The notes beneath the pieces were generated by a model that was not told where the DNA came from, did no database searches, and saw only the letters and a list, made by a program, of their open reading frames with translations. A stretch of 64,000 bases of DNA. Origin: Bremia lactucae (lineage: Eukaryota > Oomycota > Peronosporomycetes > Peronosporales > Peronosporaceae). Shown in pieces: positions 1 to 12,678 of this stretch (within the stretch, counting starts at the first letter, position 1; each line of letters begins with the position of its first letter). A program made the translations under genes and the position numbers. The stretch is from positions 2,311,066 to 2,375,065 of the forward strand of contig NC_090624.1 in NCBI RefSeq assembly GCF_004359215.1, in the 5' to 3' direction.

Positions 1-697
1 GAGCCTTTGAGCTTACCACTCAGCAAGAGAATCGTGAACTTTCCCGGCCAATTACCTCCGCTCATTTATTGAGCTGCGCCAAGTCGCTGTAAGAAAAGCA
101 TTCCCCACGCCTTGAAATCGGTGCCAATACCACGGTATGCCTCCTTACCAGAAAACTTGACGAAACCGGGCCAGTCCAAATCCTGAGGCCTTTAGGTTTA
201 TAGTCCATGAAAACTCGGTGGTGTAAAATGTTGCGGGGGACTCGGCTGCTGGTACTATTTATCTTGGCGATGCTGCTGATTTGGCTCTGCATGCGCTTGT
301 CGCGATACCTGGTTGGGCGTCGGCCTATGCTCATGTCTCATCGGCTCATCGAGAAAGCCCGTCCTCATCCGACGGTCACGCGCTCTAATAAAGTAAGTGA
401 ACGCGCTTGATCCGTTGAACGAGTTCTCGGAGGGTTTAGCAGGCACATTTACGGCCCGGCGATTCAGCTGATCTTGTTGGTTTGCCATAAATTGGGCTTG
501 TTGATGCGCCATCCCTGCGAGGAGTCCCTCGAGTCGTTCAATCAGATCAGTGCTCGCATCGGATACACGACTCGCACTATCTTTATGCATCTCGAACGTG
601 TTAACCACCGCGTTAAAGGGGGGGGCGTCCGTGTAGGCGCTGAGCAGCGAGGAATCGAGTTGTTTGTTGTTCGGCTCATAACCTGTTGATCTGTAGC
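1..697 (-). mobile_element. Ty1/copia gag fragment, decayed, cut by the window edge
   Basis: Read on the minus strand this stretch matches the gag region of the copia element at 3813-8690. Shared landmarks are a Gln-rich segment, a NGSSA block and an RDRRMR block (near 340-400), then the equivalent of the WYGFAKF/FKAWG region at 60-190, in a shifted frame. It preserves about 70 codons between LTR and gag core that the other copy has lost. Frames are broken, so it is a relic. The rest of the element lies outside the window to the left. Confidence 0.75.
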
Positions 698-819
698 TGT
701 TGAAGTGGATGGAAAGTTGAGAGCTGAATGTATTTGCCGTTGTATTATCTTGTCTGTTACCTTTCATCTTTCTGCGTAGGTTTCATACCCTTTCGCATAA
801 ATATTCGCATGGTTCAACA
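698..819 (-). repeat. Diverged copia LTR
   Basis: A 122-bp segment bounded by TGTTGAAG and TTCAACA, terminal inverted repeats of the same type as the LTRs at 3813-4046 and 8455-8690. It shares internal blocks with them, such as the 'tgtatttg' and 'ctgcgtaggttt' motifs. It lies on the 5' side of the gag relic read on the minus strand, so it is the remnant 5' LTR. It is about half the length of the other copies, so it has suffered deletions. Confidence 0.65.
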
Positions 820-2187
820 CAAGCGCTATCAATTGTGACCACGTCACAGAACTAGTAAATAGGAAGCGTGCAACCTGAGCTATCAGTTTATTCGATACCA
901 AGAAATATATAACCTAACCTTCGGATATTCAATTATAAGAGCAGCACCTAATCTTCGTTAGCAATCATATGTATGACGTCAACATTGTCTTTAGCATCGT
1001 TATATACACATACGATGCTACTGATGACTTCCACGTAGGTGGTGGCTAAAAGCACGTGGCCAGTCGTTAATATGCACGTTGTTTACAATGAACCGTTTAC
1101 CATATGTAGGTGTTGCACACAATTGACGACTCCGGGAACACAACACACAAGGACCATTTCATCGCGACAAGTTGCTCTACTTGTATTTATTATTAGCTGA
1201 TGATAAATCGATTTAATTTGTGGAAATTTGACACTTAAAACTGTAAAGGAATTAATGACTTGGAGCCATTATCTCCACTAGAGCCACATTAAATTGTCTA
1301 GAACAGTTATAGAAGCAGGCGGCGCACCAAATGTTCCTGACTTAGTTTTTTTTTTCTCGAATCTAGTACCTACTCAAGGATCCCAAAATAAGTACTTAAA
1401 GCCCAGAAGCACTCTTCCGTTTACATTTTCAACTAAATATTATACATTATAAGGCATCGTAGTAAGATGCATTTGCGGTAGCATTCTCTTTGCTACATGT
1501 GGGCGGACGCTTTAAACATGGAGCTCACTAAATTGCCGAGGTAGAGTAGGGTTGCCATAAGTTATGTGGTGTAAGTTGCAGAAGGCTGCACGCATGCTTT
1601 TCTGAGCAATCTGCGACCCAATGTTGCCGCTACATGTTATTTAAAGTTTGCGAAAACGATTCTTTATGAATGGAGGAGAGGCTCGGCTCCTCCACACACA
1701 GGCAGCGTCTGCGGATGTGTTCGCCTCCAGCTAGCAGCCTAAGCCTTCAAAGCTGGTAATCTATTTGACAAATTTGTTCAAATGTATTGGTGTCAAATGC
1801 CGCGAACGCGACGCGATGTTTTATGTGCAAAATAAATGTAAGCTATAAATTGACAAATTGACCTTATTTTTACGCATAATATTGGTGATTTAGTTAAATT
1901 AAAATTTTACTGCCTAACTTTGGTACGGCTGTCACGGAACGATGTTGTTGAGACCTAATCAATACGAAATTTTACGGTCATACGTGGCAAGCGTACAGGC
2001 TTTCTTTGACAGTGCAGATAGAATCCCATTCGATAACTTACATAAGATTACTTAAGCTTTACCATAACGATTAGAAAGGTGTCTTTGCAATAGTTAATGA
2101 GGATCATTTGAGGATCCGCAGCAATCTGCAAACACACACATGAGGTTGGAGTTTTAAGGATATTCTGAATTAAGATTAAAATCAAAA
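820..2187. other. AT-rich spacer, no gene recognised
   Basis: No reading frame with recognisable protein features is visible on either strand. Two small hairpins occur (992-1020, 9-bp arms; 1671-1692, 7-bp arms). I see no repeat unit shared with the rest of the window. Confidence 0.6.
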
Positions 2188-2440
2188 CTACCGAATGGCG
2201 GGCAGGTAACCAATCCTTACGATTGCCATTATTGATGACTCACGTCGTATCGCTGTGTAAGCCACATGTCCCTTGTGTCTTTCCGAAGTCTGGCCTGCGA
2301 GATAAAGTTCCGCTGAGCCTGAATTTTTTTCCGAATTTGAACTTTGAGACATACAAATTCGATAAGAACGGCTCGGCGAACGCTTTGTGTCGGAGTCTGA
2401 TCTGCGAGATAAAGTGTCCGCCGCGCCGTTTATAGCCAAT
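2188..2440 (-). mobile_element. Decayed Ty3/gypsy RNase H tail, duplicated motif
   Basis: On the minus strand the end of a gypsy RNase H domain is visible as AADTLSRRSDSD near 2390-2427. A second copy, GTLSRRPDFGK, occurs about 100 bp further on near 2270-2320 in another frame. The family motif is (V)ADALSRRPDF, present intact in element A and related in C. No flanking LTR or further pol sequence is readable. This is a small relic with a local duplication. Confidence 0.5.
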
Positions 2441-3812
2441 TGTTATATATTGCTAATTTTTATTCGAAAAAGAATTCAAGCTCTTGTCATCGTTTGTGAG
2501 GCGGAGTGACATTATCAAGGTTTGCTTAGCGAGACGTGCAAGCCTCATTAAAGGTCTGATACCCAGCAGGTGCCCTCGGATTTTGGCAAATGCATAATAA
2601 TCGAAAGAGATTTCTTGCCATCAAAATGATTATATTAAGCTCCCGGAACTTGTACGAGATAAAACGGTCTATATCATTGTCATCCAGCTGCATAAGCGTA
2701 CCGACGATAGCAAATCTACTTGTATTGCACATGACGCGAGGGTCTGATCAAATTAAGAAAAAAATGCCAAGTCTAATGCTTCAGTAGTGAATGCTTTGCT
2801 GAACTTGAGTGAACGCGTATTGCATGCCTTTAATAAAATTTATCAAGATCTGCTCCTTTTCGGTCGTCAGACAACGAGTCATCTCGGATAGATTTATCGA
2901 TTTTTCATGCTGAAGCACTTTTGTCGAGGATGCTTTGAGCATAATATCTCGTGCAGTCTTAAAATTCTCGTTAAACGGTCTTCTCCGTCTGACCGTGTCT
3001 ATTCTATAAGATTTTTAAAGTTACTTGTTTGAACATGCAGCCTGTAACGGGGCACCCTTTGCTAGCACTGACAGCAGTACTAGTAAACCTACACTGATTA
3101 CAGTGAAGTTGGGATGGCTCAGTTATTTTACGTACACGACGACAGAGGAAGATTACAGGTAGCTAAGTAGTCTTAGCTACCAAAAATCAGTTGTAAGGCT
3201 TTATGATAGAGAAAAAGTAATAGTGTTATGTTCATACGTAACAATTTTCTATCTACTACTGACTTTATTATATTAATAGCAAACTATGTATGGCGCCTCC
3301 TTGCGCACCGCAAACAATCGTGTCGTTTAATGATGAGCGGGGTTGATTTGAATTTGAATCAACCAATATATAGAACTAATGTCTTATTGTGTCAATGTTA
3401 CCAAATTTGCTAATATTTCATAAAGATAAGATTCTGTTCTTTTTAATTTATTCCCCCTCATAGGCAATATTATTTATAATTTCTCTTATAGGAATTAATA
3501 TTTCTGTAACGGGTCACCCATTACACAGCCTATCCAACCTAGGTAAATAATAATTCTGTAAAACAATACGAAATAGTTCACTTCTGGTTTGGTTTATAGA
3601 TTGCCAAAATACTAAAGCTTCATCTCTTCACCACAGCCTCTCTATCTTTGCAAAAACCTTTGTCGTGAAGTACGTCCTGCGCGCTTCCAGTGTCACAAGC
3701 CCGCAAAAATCGACTTTCTACCAAAAAGGTCAGATTCACCACGGTGGGTAGCATCAACAGAAATGCGTATGACCTTATAATATGGTATATCCGGTCCTGA
3801 ATATACATGCCG
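2441..3812. other. AT-rich spacer, no gene recognised
   Basis: Low-complexity AT-rich DNA with short chance frames only. The right end abuts the LTR of the copia element; the last five bases (TGCCG) resemble the AGCCG after its other LTR and may be a diverged target-site duplication. Confidence 0.5.
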
Positions 3813-4046
3813 TGTTCAACACGGGCTTCGAGGTAGGAAGTAATTTGAGAACTAAATGTATTTGAGCTTGTGTTTTTAATTACCTTCGCTGTTCGTTACC
3901 TTTGCTGTCCGTTACCTTCAATCTCTCCTGCAAAGGTTTCTTTAAATCACCTTGCCCATCCCAAATGGTCGCTTCATTCACCATCAGTTATGTCCTGCCC
4001 TATCAATAGTCGCACCTGTCACATCAGTAGTCGCACTGTTTCAACA
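3813..4046 (-). repeat. Copia 3' LTR
   Basis: 234 bp, TGTTCAAC... to ...TTTCAACA on the plus strand, so the ends are the TG/CA inverted repeat expected of an LTR. It is nearly collinear with 8455-8690, with scattered substitutions and small indels, so the insertion is not recent. Confidence 0.85.
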
Positions 4047-4067
4047 CTCCTTCCCGTGTGGGTGTGC

Positions 4068-5792
4068 TTACCCACTGAGCATCATCAGTCCACGTAGCTC
4101 GCAGAGTCGGGGCGCTGGGAGGGTCTTGGTCAGGATGTCCGCACGCATTTTCTTGGAGTCGCAGTACTTTACCTTCATCATCTTCTTTTTCTCCAGATCT
4201 TTGACAAACTTGTATCGCACATCAATGTGCTTTGCTCGCCCAGATGTGTCCTCGCCCTTAATTTGAGCGATGGCTGCTTGGTTATCCACGTGTAAAGTCG
4301 CACCTGACTGAAGCTGCACGCTGATCTCCTTAAGCAATTCCACGATGCCCATCATCTCAGCCGCTGTTTGCGAAGCCGCTACATACTCAGCTTCCATTGT
4401 TGACAATGCAACACATTTCTGATTCTTGGACATCCAACCTACAACCTTGCCGCCCACCATGAACACACCACCGCTGACCGACTTCCGGTCAGTCCTGTAT
4501 GCGGCGTAGTCGGAGTCGCTGTATGCCTCGACTAGCACGCCGTCATTATTCATTGAGTCCTTGTCTCCCTTCATCATAAAATTCAGTTTCTTAGTGCCCT
4601 TAATATATTTTGCAATCTTCTTGGCCAGACGCCAATCGCCTTCACTCGGCGCGTGCGAACGACGAGTCACTCGGTGCACTGCAAATGCTATGTCGGGTCT
4701 CGTGCATCGAGCTATCCATAACAGACTTCCGACTAGCGACTGGAAAATCTGTACAGTTGGTCTGTTCGGCGAGCCTTTTCCATCAGAAGGTAGCAGCATA
4801 CCTTTGTCGTCTCCGTCTTCTCCGCCGATTGGCACCCTGACCGGTGCCGACTCGGCTAATCCAAACCGCTCGAGCATCTCGTCAATAACATTTTCTTGGT
4901 TGAGTTCCCATCCATTATCGTCATCGTAATGAGACAATATACCAAGAAACTTGGACACCACACCGAGGTTCTTAAGCTCAACCACTTGCATGTCATGAAA
5001 GAAATCCTCGACCTTCTGAGGACTGGTTGCCGTTGCCAGGACGTCATCCACGTAGATGCCAACGAGCGTTTTACCGTCACTTTCATCCTTGATGTATAGG
5101 CAACTGTCCGTATAGCACTGACAGAAGCCCAGTGACAGTAGTATGTCGTGGAGCATCAGGTTTCACAACCGTCCCGACTGTTTAAGTCCGTACAGGCCAT
5201 TCTTTAGTCTCAGTGCAAGATGTCTCTTATCCTGCACGCCAAACTTGTCCAACAACTTTGCCCCAAATTCCATACCCTGCGGAATATGGAGGAGTATCTC
5301 CAAGCCTTCTTCTTTGTCGGCTTTGACATAAGCGCTAGGCACGTCGCCATGTTGCGCAGGTACTCCCCCTATCCTTGACACTGCAAGAATCACCTTGCCA
5401 GAAACCATTACCGTTACGGCCGAGAAAGCATACGTGTAATCGACAACATATACTTGTTCATCTCCTCACGCCAACAGCCTCGCCTTGTATCTTTCGAAAG
5501 TGCCGTCAGCGTGCATCTTTAACTTGTAAGCCCACTTACTATGAAGTAACTTTGCTTCGAGCGGCTTACGTATCACTTCCCACGTATCGTTTTGCTCCAA
5601 TGCGTCAATCTCTGTGCGCATTGCCTCCTTCCAATGCTTGACTCGAGGGTCTTTTATCGCCTCGTGGAAGTACTTGGGGTCCTTAATCGTAATGGCTTTC
5701 AGACCATATACCGGCCGCGTGCTTGGTACCCATGTTGCGTGTTTGCATCTGAGCTTGCATCCGTCCATCCTCTGGCAGCGGCTCTTCATCAC
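4068..5792 (-). pseudogene. Copia reverse transcriptase-RNase H (broken)
   Basis: Copia-type RVT_2. The N-terminal part (5792-5466) has the DTWEV, KWAYKLK and RYKARL blocks. The next segment (5408-5163) has the first catalytic Asp in a GDV context and the LYGLKQSGRL block. A TGA at 5163-5165 stands where family members have Trp after GRL, and the frame then resumes. 5156-4068 carries YVDD (near 5050), the AYSDSDYA, STMEAEYVA and VDNQAAI RNase H blocks, and ADILTKTLP at the end. A further frame break lies between 5466 and 5408. Catalytic motifs of RT and RNase H remain, but the chain cannot be made in one piece. Confidence 0.88.
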
Positions 5793-5951
5793 CTTCGGTC
5801 CCTACAGTCGGGATAGAGTTGTTTCTCGGTATCGAATTTTCATCTGCCATCGAACCATTCTTCTTTGGCTCTGTAGGCTCCTTCCACTTCGGGGTTTCGT
5901 CACAATCCATTTCGGCGCGCCCCAGCATGGAATCTTCGCGCTCAATCTGTT

Positions 5952-6781
5952 TTAAAGCTGCGCATTCTGCGCGCTCTTGAATGCCTCGACATTTCGAATA
6001 TGCTGAGTAGTTATCACAATTTTCTCCTTCGGCAGATAGACTTTGAAGCCCTTAGTTTCATCATTCTTGCCAACGATCATTCCAACTTGAGATCTTGGCT
6101 TCCATGTTTTCTTTCCAGGATCCCTGTACGTTGAACAGGAGCTCCCAAATGTAACAATGTCCGCCATGTTCGGGACCGTTCCGGTTAACTTTTGAGTGGC
6201 AAAATGCGTTTAGGGTTGGCGCTACACGAGCTTCGGTTCAAAACATAAGCCGCATACTCAACGGCGTCCCCCCAAAAGAACAAAGGGAGTCTGCTCACAA
6301 ACAGCATGCATCTTGCCATGTTGAGTATCGTCCTGTGCATCGTTTTAGCCTTTCCGTTCGATGCTTGATTTGAATCCTCACTCACTTGACGCCTTACACC
6401 AGCTGACTTGCAGAACGGATCGACATTAACATACTCCTTACCACCGTCCGTGCGCAGCACCTGGATTCGACAATTAAATCTCTTCTCGAAATAAAGCAGG
6501 AAATGTTTAAAGTTCTTGGTCGCCTCAATCTTGTTCTTGGCCACGAACTCGCGGACGTAATTGGTTGAGTAGTCGAAGAAGTTGATTAGGTATCGATTAC
6601 CACGCCGGTCTAGCGGTGTAATTGGTCCCTTGATATCACTGCCGATCACGCCACCAAGCTTGTCAATCGGTGCGTTCTTGCCTGTATCCTTCTTGGACTG
6701 GTTGTTTTTGCTCTGTTTGCCTTCCGCACAAGTAAGACAATTCGGCCTGGATCGGTCCGTCAAATGAATTCCCGATCCCAT
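5952..6781 (-). pseudogene. Copia integrase (catalytic Glu changed)
   Basis: 6781-6185 holds the zinc-binding CxxC of the N-terminal domain, the first core Asp (GSDIKGP) and the second (RTDGGKEY). The third position, normally NGxAER, reads NGKAKT: codon 6344-6346 is AAA (Lys) instead of Glu. 6167-5952 continues in another frame with the VGMIVGKNDETKGFKVY block typical of the copia integrase tail. A stop and frame change separate the two parts. Confidence 0.85.
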
Positions 6782-6859
6782 AGAGTCAGCTATTCGCTAG
6801 ACAGTGTCATATCCAAAAATGACCAAGCCTCTGGTGCAGCACCACTAGGGTTGTAGTCA

Positions 6860-7306
6860 TTACAGCTTCATCAATTGACATTGTGGCAAGGCTGAGCTAA
6901 CAACTTGAACTCGCGCCTCCTTTGTCATCTCACCCATTACGCCAACTGTTAACACGTTGTGGCGGCGGAACACTTCGAATATCTTCATACCATCATCCTG
7001 GCGCACCACGTAGCTTTGATTGCCGTCTCGCTCGAGAAACACACCACGCTCATCCAATGTCCCATAGCTAATGATATTATCAGCGAGGTTCTCAGCATAA
7101 CAAACCTCGCTTAGGTCACTAATAACCTCCTTTCCATTGACAATCGTCCTCAGCTCGGTCGATCCCTTTTTGGTCACTCGAACCATCGTGTTGTTTGCCG
7201 CGCGGCACGATTGATCACAATCAATTGCATTCTTGAGCATTTTCACATCTTTTACAAGGTGCACGCTCGACCCGCTGTTCAATATCCACGAGTCGGAGTC
7301 AGCTAT
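6860..7306 (-). pseudogene. Copia aspartic protease with Asp-to-Asn active site
   Basis: The retropepsin site of copia elements is W(I/L)LDSGA(S/T)xH. Here the minus strand reads SWILNSGSSVH, so the catalytic Asp codon (7277-7279) is AAC (Asn). The rest of the domain follows to 6860, including the LSEVCYAENLADNIISYG block typical of the 'vLyvpelxxnLlSv' region. With Asn in place of Asp the enzyme should not cleave the polyprotein. Confidence 0.82.
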
Positions 7307-7323
7307 TGTACCAGTACCAATAG

Positions 7324-8454
7324 CTAGCGCGACTCGGTTTGAAGTCGCATTTTCACCACTTCGTTGCTTGGGGCATTTGACTTTAATGCGGCCAGTCTCA
7401 CCGCATCCATAACATGTACGTGTCTCGGTACTTGACGCCCTAGCGATAGATCTTCCTCCGCGCCCGACTTGATCTCTTCTAGGGCCGTTAGGGAATTGAC
7501 CTGCTTGCTCGCGGCTTGTTCGTCCCGCTCGGCTGCTTCATCCTTTGACCTTCGGCTTCCATGCTGATATCGAAGTCTATTGCAATGCAACAAGCTCAGC
7601 GGCTTGCACTAGATAGTCCGCTGGATGCGCATTCAGCCTTGTCAACATTGCAGTCTTTATTTGTCCAGGCGCTGACTTGCAAAGGCATTCCAAAACACTC
7701 TGCTCCGAATTGCCAGATCGCTCCGCCATGTAGACCAGGTACTGGTATTGCTCAGGCCATGTCTTGCTGTGCTCCTTTGCTCTCGTCATGAGTTCGATCC
7801 CTTTCGTAGATGGTATAGGAGTCATGTACAGCATCAGCATGCTGTTCATGACGTTCTCAAGTGTATTCGACACAGCAGACCATACAGGTAGCATCTTCTC
7901 GTAGTTGCTGAGTGCTGGGCCTTCCAGCTTACCGCTCAATGCAAGAATCTTGAACTCCTCCGGCCAATCACCCCCACTCATCATCTGTGCTGCACCAATA
8001 CGCTGCAGGAAACGCATTCCCCATGCTTTAAAGTAGGCGCCTACACCTGGGTATGTTTCCTTACCCGTGAACTTAGCAAATCCATACCAGTCCAGGTCTC
8101 GAGGCTTAGCTATTTTCAACCCATAACCGTCTGGTGTCGCAAAAGGTTGCGATGTATCGGGCGGCTGATACCGCTCATCTTTTTGAGGCGGCTGATTGAG
8201 AGGCGCGTTCGTTGCGGCGGCTGGTGACGCGGCGGCATGCGTGCTTGCTGGATGGGCTCATCGAGCGAGCCCATCCTCATTCGACGGTCACGCGCTTGTA
8301 TAAAGTCGGTTAACGCGCTTGATCCATTGAATGGGTGCTTGTAGGGTGTTGTAGGCGCAGCTTGAGCCCGGCGACTCATTTGATCTTGCACCTTCAGCTG
8401 GTTTTTCATGAACTGGACTTGCTGCTGCGCCAACCCTGCGAGGAGTCTCTCAAG
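7324..8454 (-). pseudogene. Copia gag with altered zinc knuckle
   Basis: 8454-8116 is the N-terminal part, continuous with the LTR junction and starting in LERLLAGLAQQQ. 8119-7577 is the capsid-like part with WYGFAKFTGKE, FKAWGMRF and TWPEQYQYLVYM. The nucleocapsid knuckle sits near 7358-7405 in a different frame and reads CYGCGETGRIKVKC, so the CCHC His is Arg. At least two frameshifts divide the gene. The related copy at 1-697 shows that the true N-terminus was longer. Confidence 0.8.
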
Positions 8455-8690
8455 TCTATTACACGGGATTCGAGGTAGGAAGTAATTTGAGAGCTAAATG
8501 TATTTGAGCTTGTGTTTTTGATTACCTTCGCTGTCCGTTGAATTTGCTGTCCGTTACCTTTAATCTCTTCTGCGTAGGTTTCTTTAAATCACATTGCCCA
8601 TCCCAAATGGTCACTTCGTTTCACCATCATTTATGTCCTGTCCTATCAACAGTCGCACCCTGTCACATCAGTAGTCGCACTGTTTCAACA
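8455..8690 (-). repeat. Copia 5' LTR
   Basis: About 236 bp matching the 3813-4046 repeat. The outer end retains TTTCAACA. The inner end (8455-8467) has lost the TGTT terminus and runs straight into gag codons, the sign of a deletion at the LTR-leader junction. Confidence 0.8.
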
Positions 8691-8985
8691 AGCCGCAGTC
8701 AGCTCGTCAAGTGATATAGTTTGGGAGTACCCCTGCGAGGCTATTTTGCCTCTTCGTAAACTTACTAACAAGCGCACTTTAACGATAATTTGTGTAAAAT
8801 TGTAATTAGGTTACTGAAAAGGAGCATTATAAAAAAAAGTCGTTACTATTTACTCACTTTCTTTAAAATATTTACTCACTTTCCTAATTCAATGTCAAAA
8901 TTATCAGTTTTTCATCACTCATGACTCAACCTTGCCACTCACCCATCACGCGCACACCTCGGCACGAGCACAGTATAGATTAAAC

Positions 8986-9327
8986 TCAACTTAATAACCA
9001 CCGCAAACTGCGCAATAAATTAAAATAAAAAAGAAGCAGAACATTCATTTCGCAAACTAAGATTCTAAATTGTTGGCGCGCTATTTGTGGGATGGGTTTG
9101 TTTGTGCGTCTACCTTTTGAACAATTTAGTATCAAAGCCTTGATTGCGCCTTCTTTTTTATTCCCTTCACATCTAGTATGTAAAACTACTAATGCATGTC
9201 CTTCAGCTAATGCATGTGCAAAAATAGCATTATTAGCTTTCTCCAAGGAGGGATAAGCAATCTTAGCTGGTGCACTTAACACTCCATTGTTTGAGATGAA
9301 TCTATTATTCAGTATTTCTATGAGCAT
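8986..9327 (-). mobile_element. FAR1/MULE-type transposase N-terminal fragment
   Basis: A 113-codon minus-strand frame contains YPSLEKANNAIFAHALAEG, then LVVLHTRCEGNKKEGAIKA and NCSKGRR. This resembles the FAR1-like DNA-binding head of Mutator-like transposases (an F/Y..LEEA segment, a short basic/Gly stretch, then a Cys with basic residues). The catalytic domain is missing. It lies about 320 bp before the AMPK gene and is probably a MULE relic. A second fragment of this class is at 54685-55056. Confidence 0.5.
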
Positions 9328-9645
9328 TTGCGATATAAGAGATTGGCTGAAAGCTGAGAATGTGGAGTGAATTGAGTGGTATTGAGTTTAGTGAAATGTT
9401 TGGTAGTGATTTGAGTGGAAGTAGTTGGATAAAAGTGAGTGAATATTGAATTTCGTTTAATAATCGTATTAAAAAAAAATCGTGTCGTTCCATTTCCACA
9501 TGTGATGAATTTTCTTAATATTTTTCTTATCATAAGTTGTGTGCACCACACCCGGTATATTATGTAGCCCGTCTTAACTAACTTTTTGCCAATTCAAGTA
9601 GCTCTCAAGAGGGAGGCCCAACGCGTCGCTGCTAAACCCCCGACC

Positions 9646-11752
<2,107 letters not shown>

Positions 11753-12678
11753 GTTTGCGATTCTGCGAAACAGAAAAGGTAGCAAGTAGCCTGTGTTTTT
11801 TAAACATTTTGTTGTATCTAGTAATGTGAATTGGAAGTGGACTAGATTAATTAAAACGGTTTTTTCTTGCTAAATTACGATATTGTCTCGATTCTCAGAT
11901 ATGTACACGTAATCGATAGGCGTAGATGAGTTTCTGATTCCACCTTGTCGTGCTACGATTTAAGTTGATTCATTAATCGAAAGAACCTTTTTGGTACATC
12001 TTCTTGGTCCTTTAATTCATGGAGACCGCCCATTTGACTTTGTTGAAAGTCATGTGGCCTGCATGGCTGCTTTTGTCGTAATTTGTTAAAATCTAGCTGC
12101 GAGCATTTGTGTTGAATGGCATTAGGGATATCCCCGTCACACGACGAATATAAATGCACGTCTTTAATGTTCATGAACTTTTGTCATTTGTAGGACGTGA
12201 TCCAAATCGAACTCGTTATCGCAGTCATTATTGCTGAAACAAACTTTTCCGCCTTTGCCACCCCTTACTACGTGATAAAAAAATGCATTCAGTTGGCCTT
12301 CTTCGACAAGACCTTAAGTTTTATCGTAGAATGTCGTTTTTAAGTTATCTGGTCGGTTCAAAGTTAAGAAAAATATGATTTAAAAATCTTGAATTTTGTA
12401 TGATAGCTAAAAGCGAGAGTGATGGTGCGAAAAGTTGCTGTGTCAGAAGCAAAAAAAAACATTCATTTCATCCGATCTAACAGTACATGCAATTTGGCGT
12501 CATTTTCACATGATTTGCCAAAACCAAAATATTTAAATTGGAATTCGTTCCTACAGACTTGATTGCTCGAAGAGGTTCGTACGGACTTCAAAGTTCTACC
12601 TCGGCATTTCCCCCTCGACGACCAGCTCCCCATCATTGCGAGACTCTTGCCTCACGACCCCTCCTCTACCTCGACATC
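11753..12678. other. Intergenic spacer downstream of the AMPK gene
   Basis: AT-rich, with no frame carrying recognisable domains. It should hold the 3' end of the AMPK transcript and the promoter of the gene starting at 12679. An initiator-like site is listed separately at 12499-12512. Confidence 0.5.
12499..12512 (+). promoter_or_regulatory. Possible oomycete initiator
   Basis: GTCATTTTCACA resembles the oomycete Inr core (TCAYTYY followed by a CA-rich flank). It lies about 170 bp before the ATG at 12679, farther than usual, so this is a candidate only. Confidence 0.3.

Larger units (their letters stand above)
3813..8690 (-). mobile_element. Ty1/copia retrotransposon, near full length, inactive
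   Basis: Two direct repeats of about 235 bp (3813-4046 and 8455-8690) flank a minus-strand gag-protease-integrase-RT-RNase H order, which is diagnostic for Ty1/copia. Possible target duplication is TGCCG/AGCCG. The polyprotein is split by frameshifts and a nonsense codon (5163-5165), and catalytic residues of protease and integrase are changed. The 5' LTR joins gag with no room for a primer-binding site, so part of the leader and the gag start is deleted. Confidence 0.92.

Noticed and set aside
992..1020. Hairpin with 9-bp arms (and another at 1671-1692) as terminators or regulatory sites
   Set aside because: Isolated hairpins in AT-rich spacer with no gene beside them; chance is sufficient.
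12538..12678. 5' extension of the frame of the 12679 gene
   Set aside because: It starts with TTG and lies between an initiator-like site and the first ATG; no family signature.
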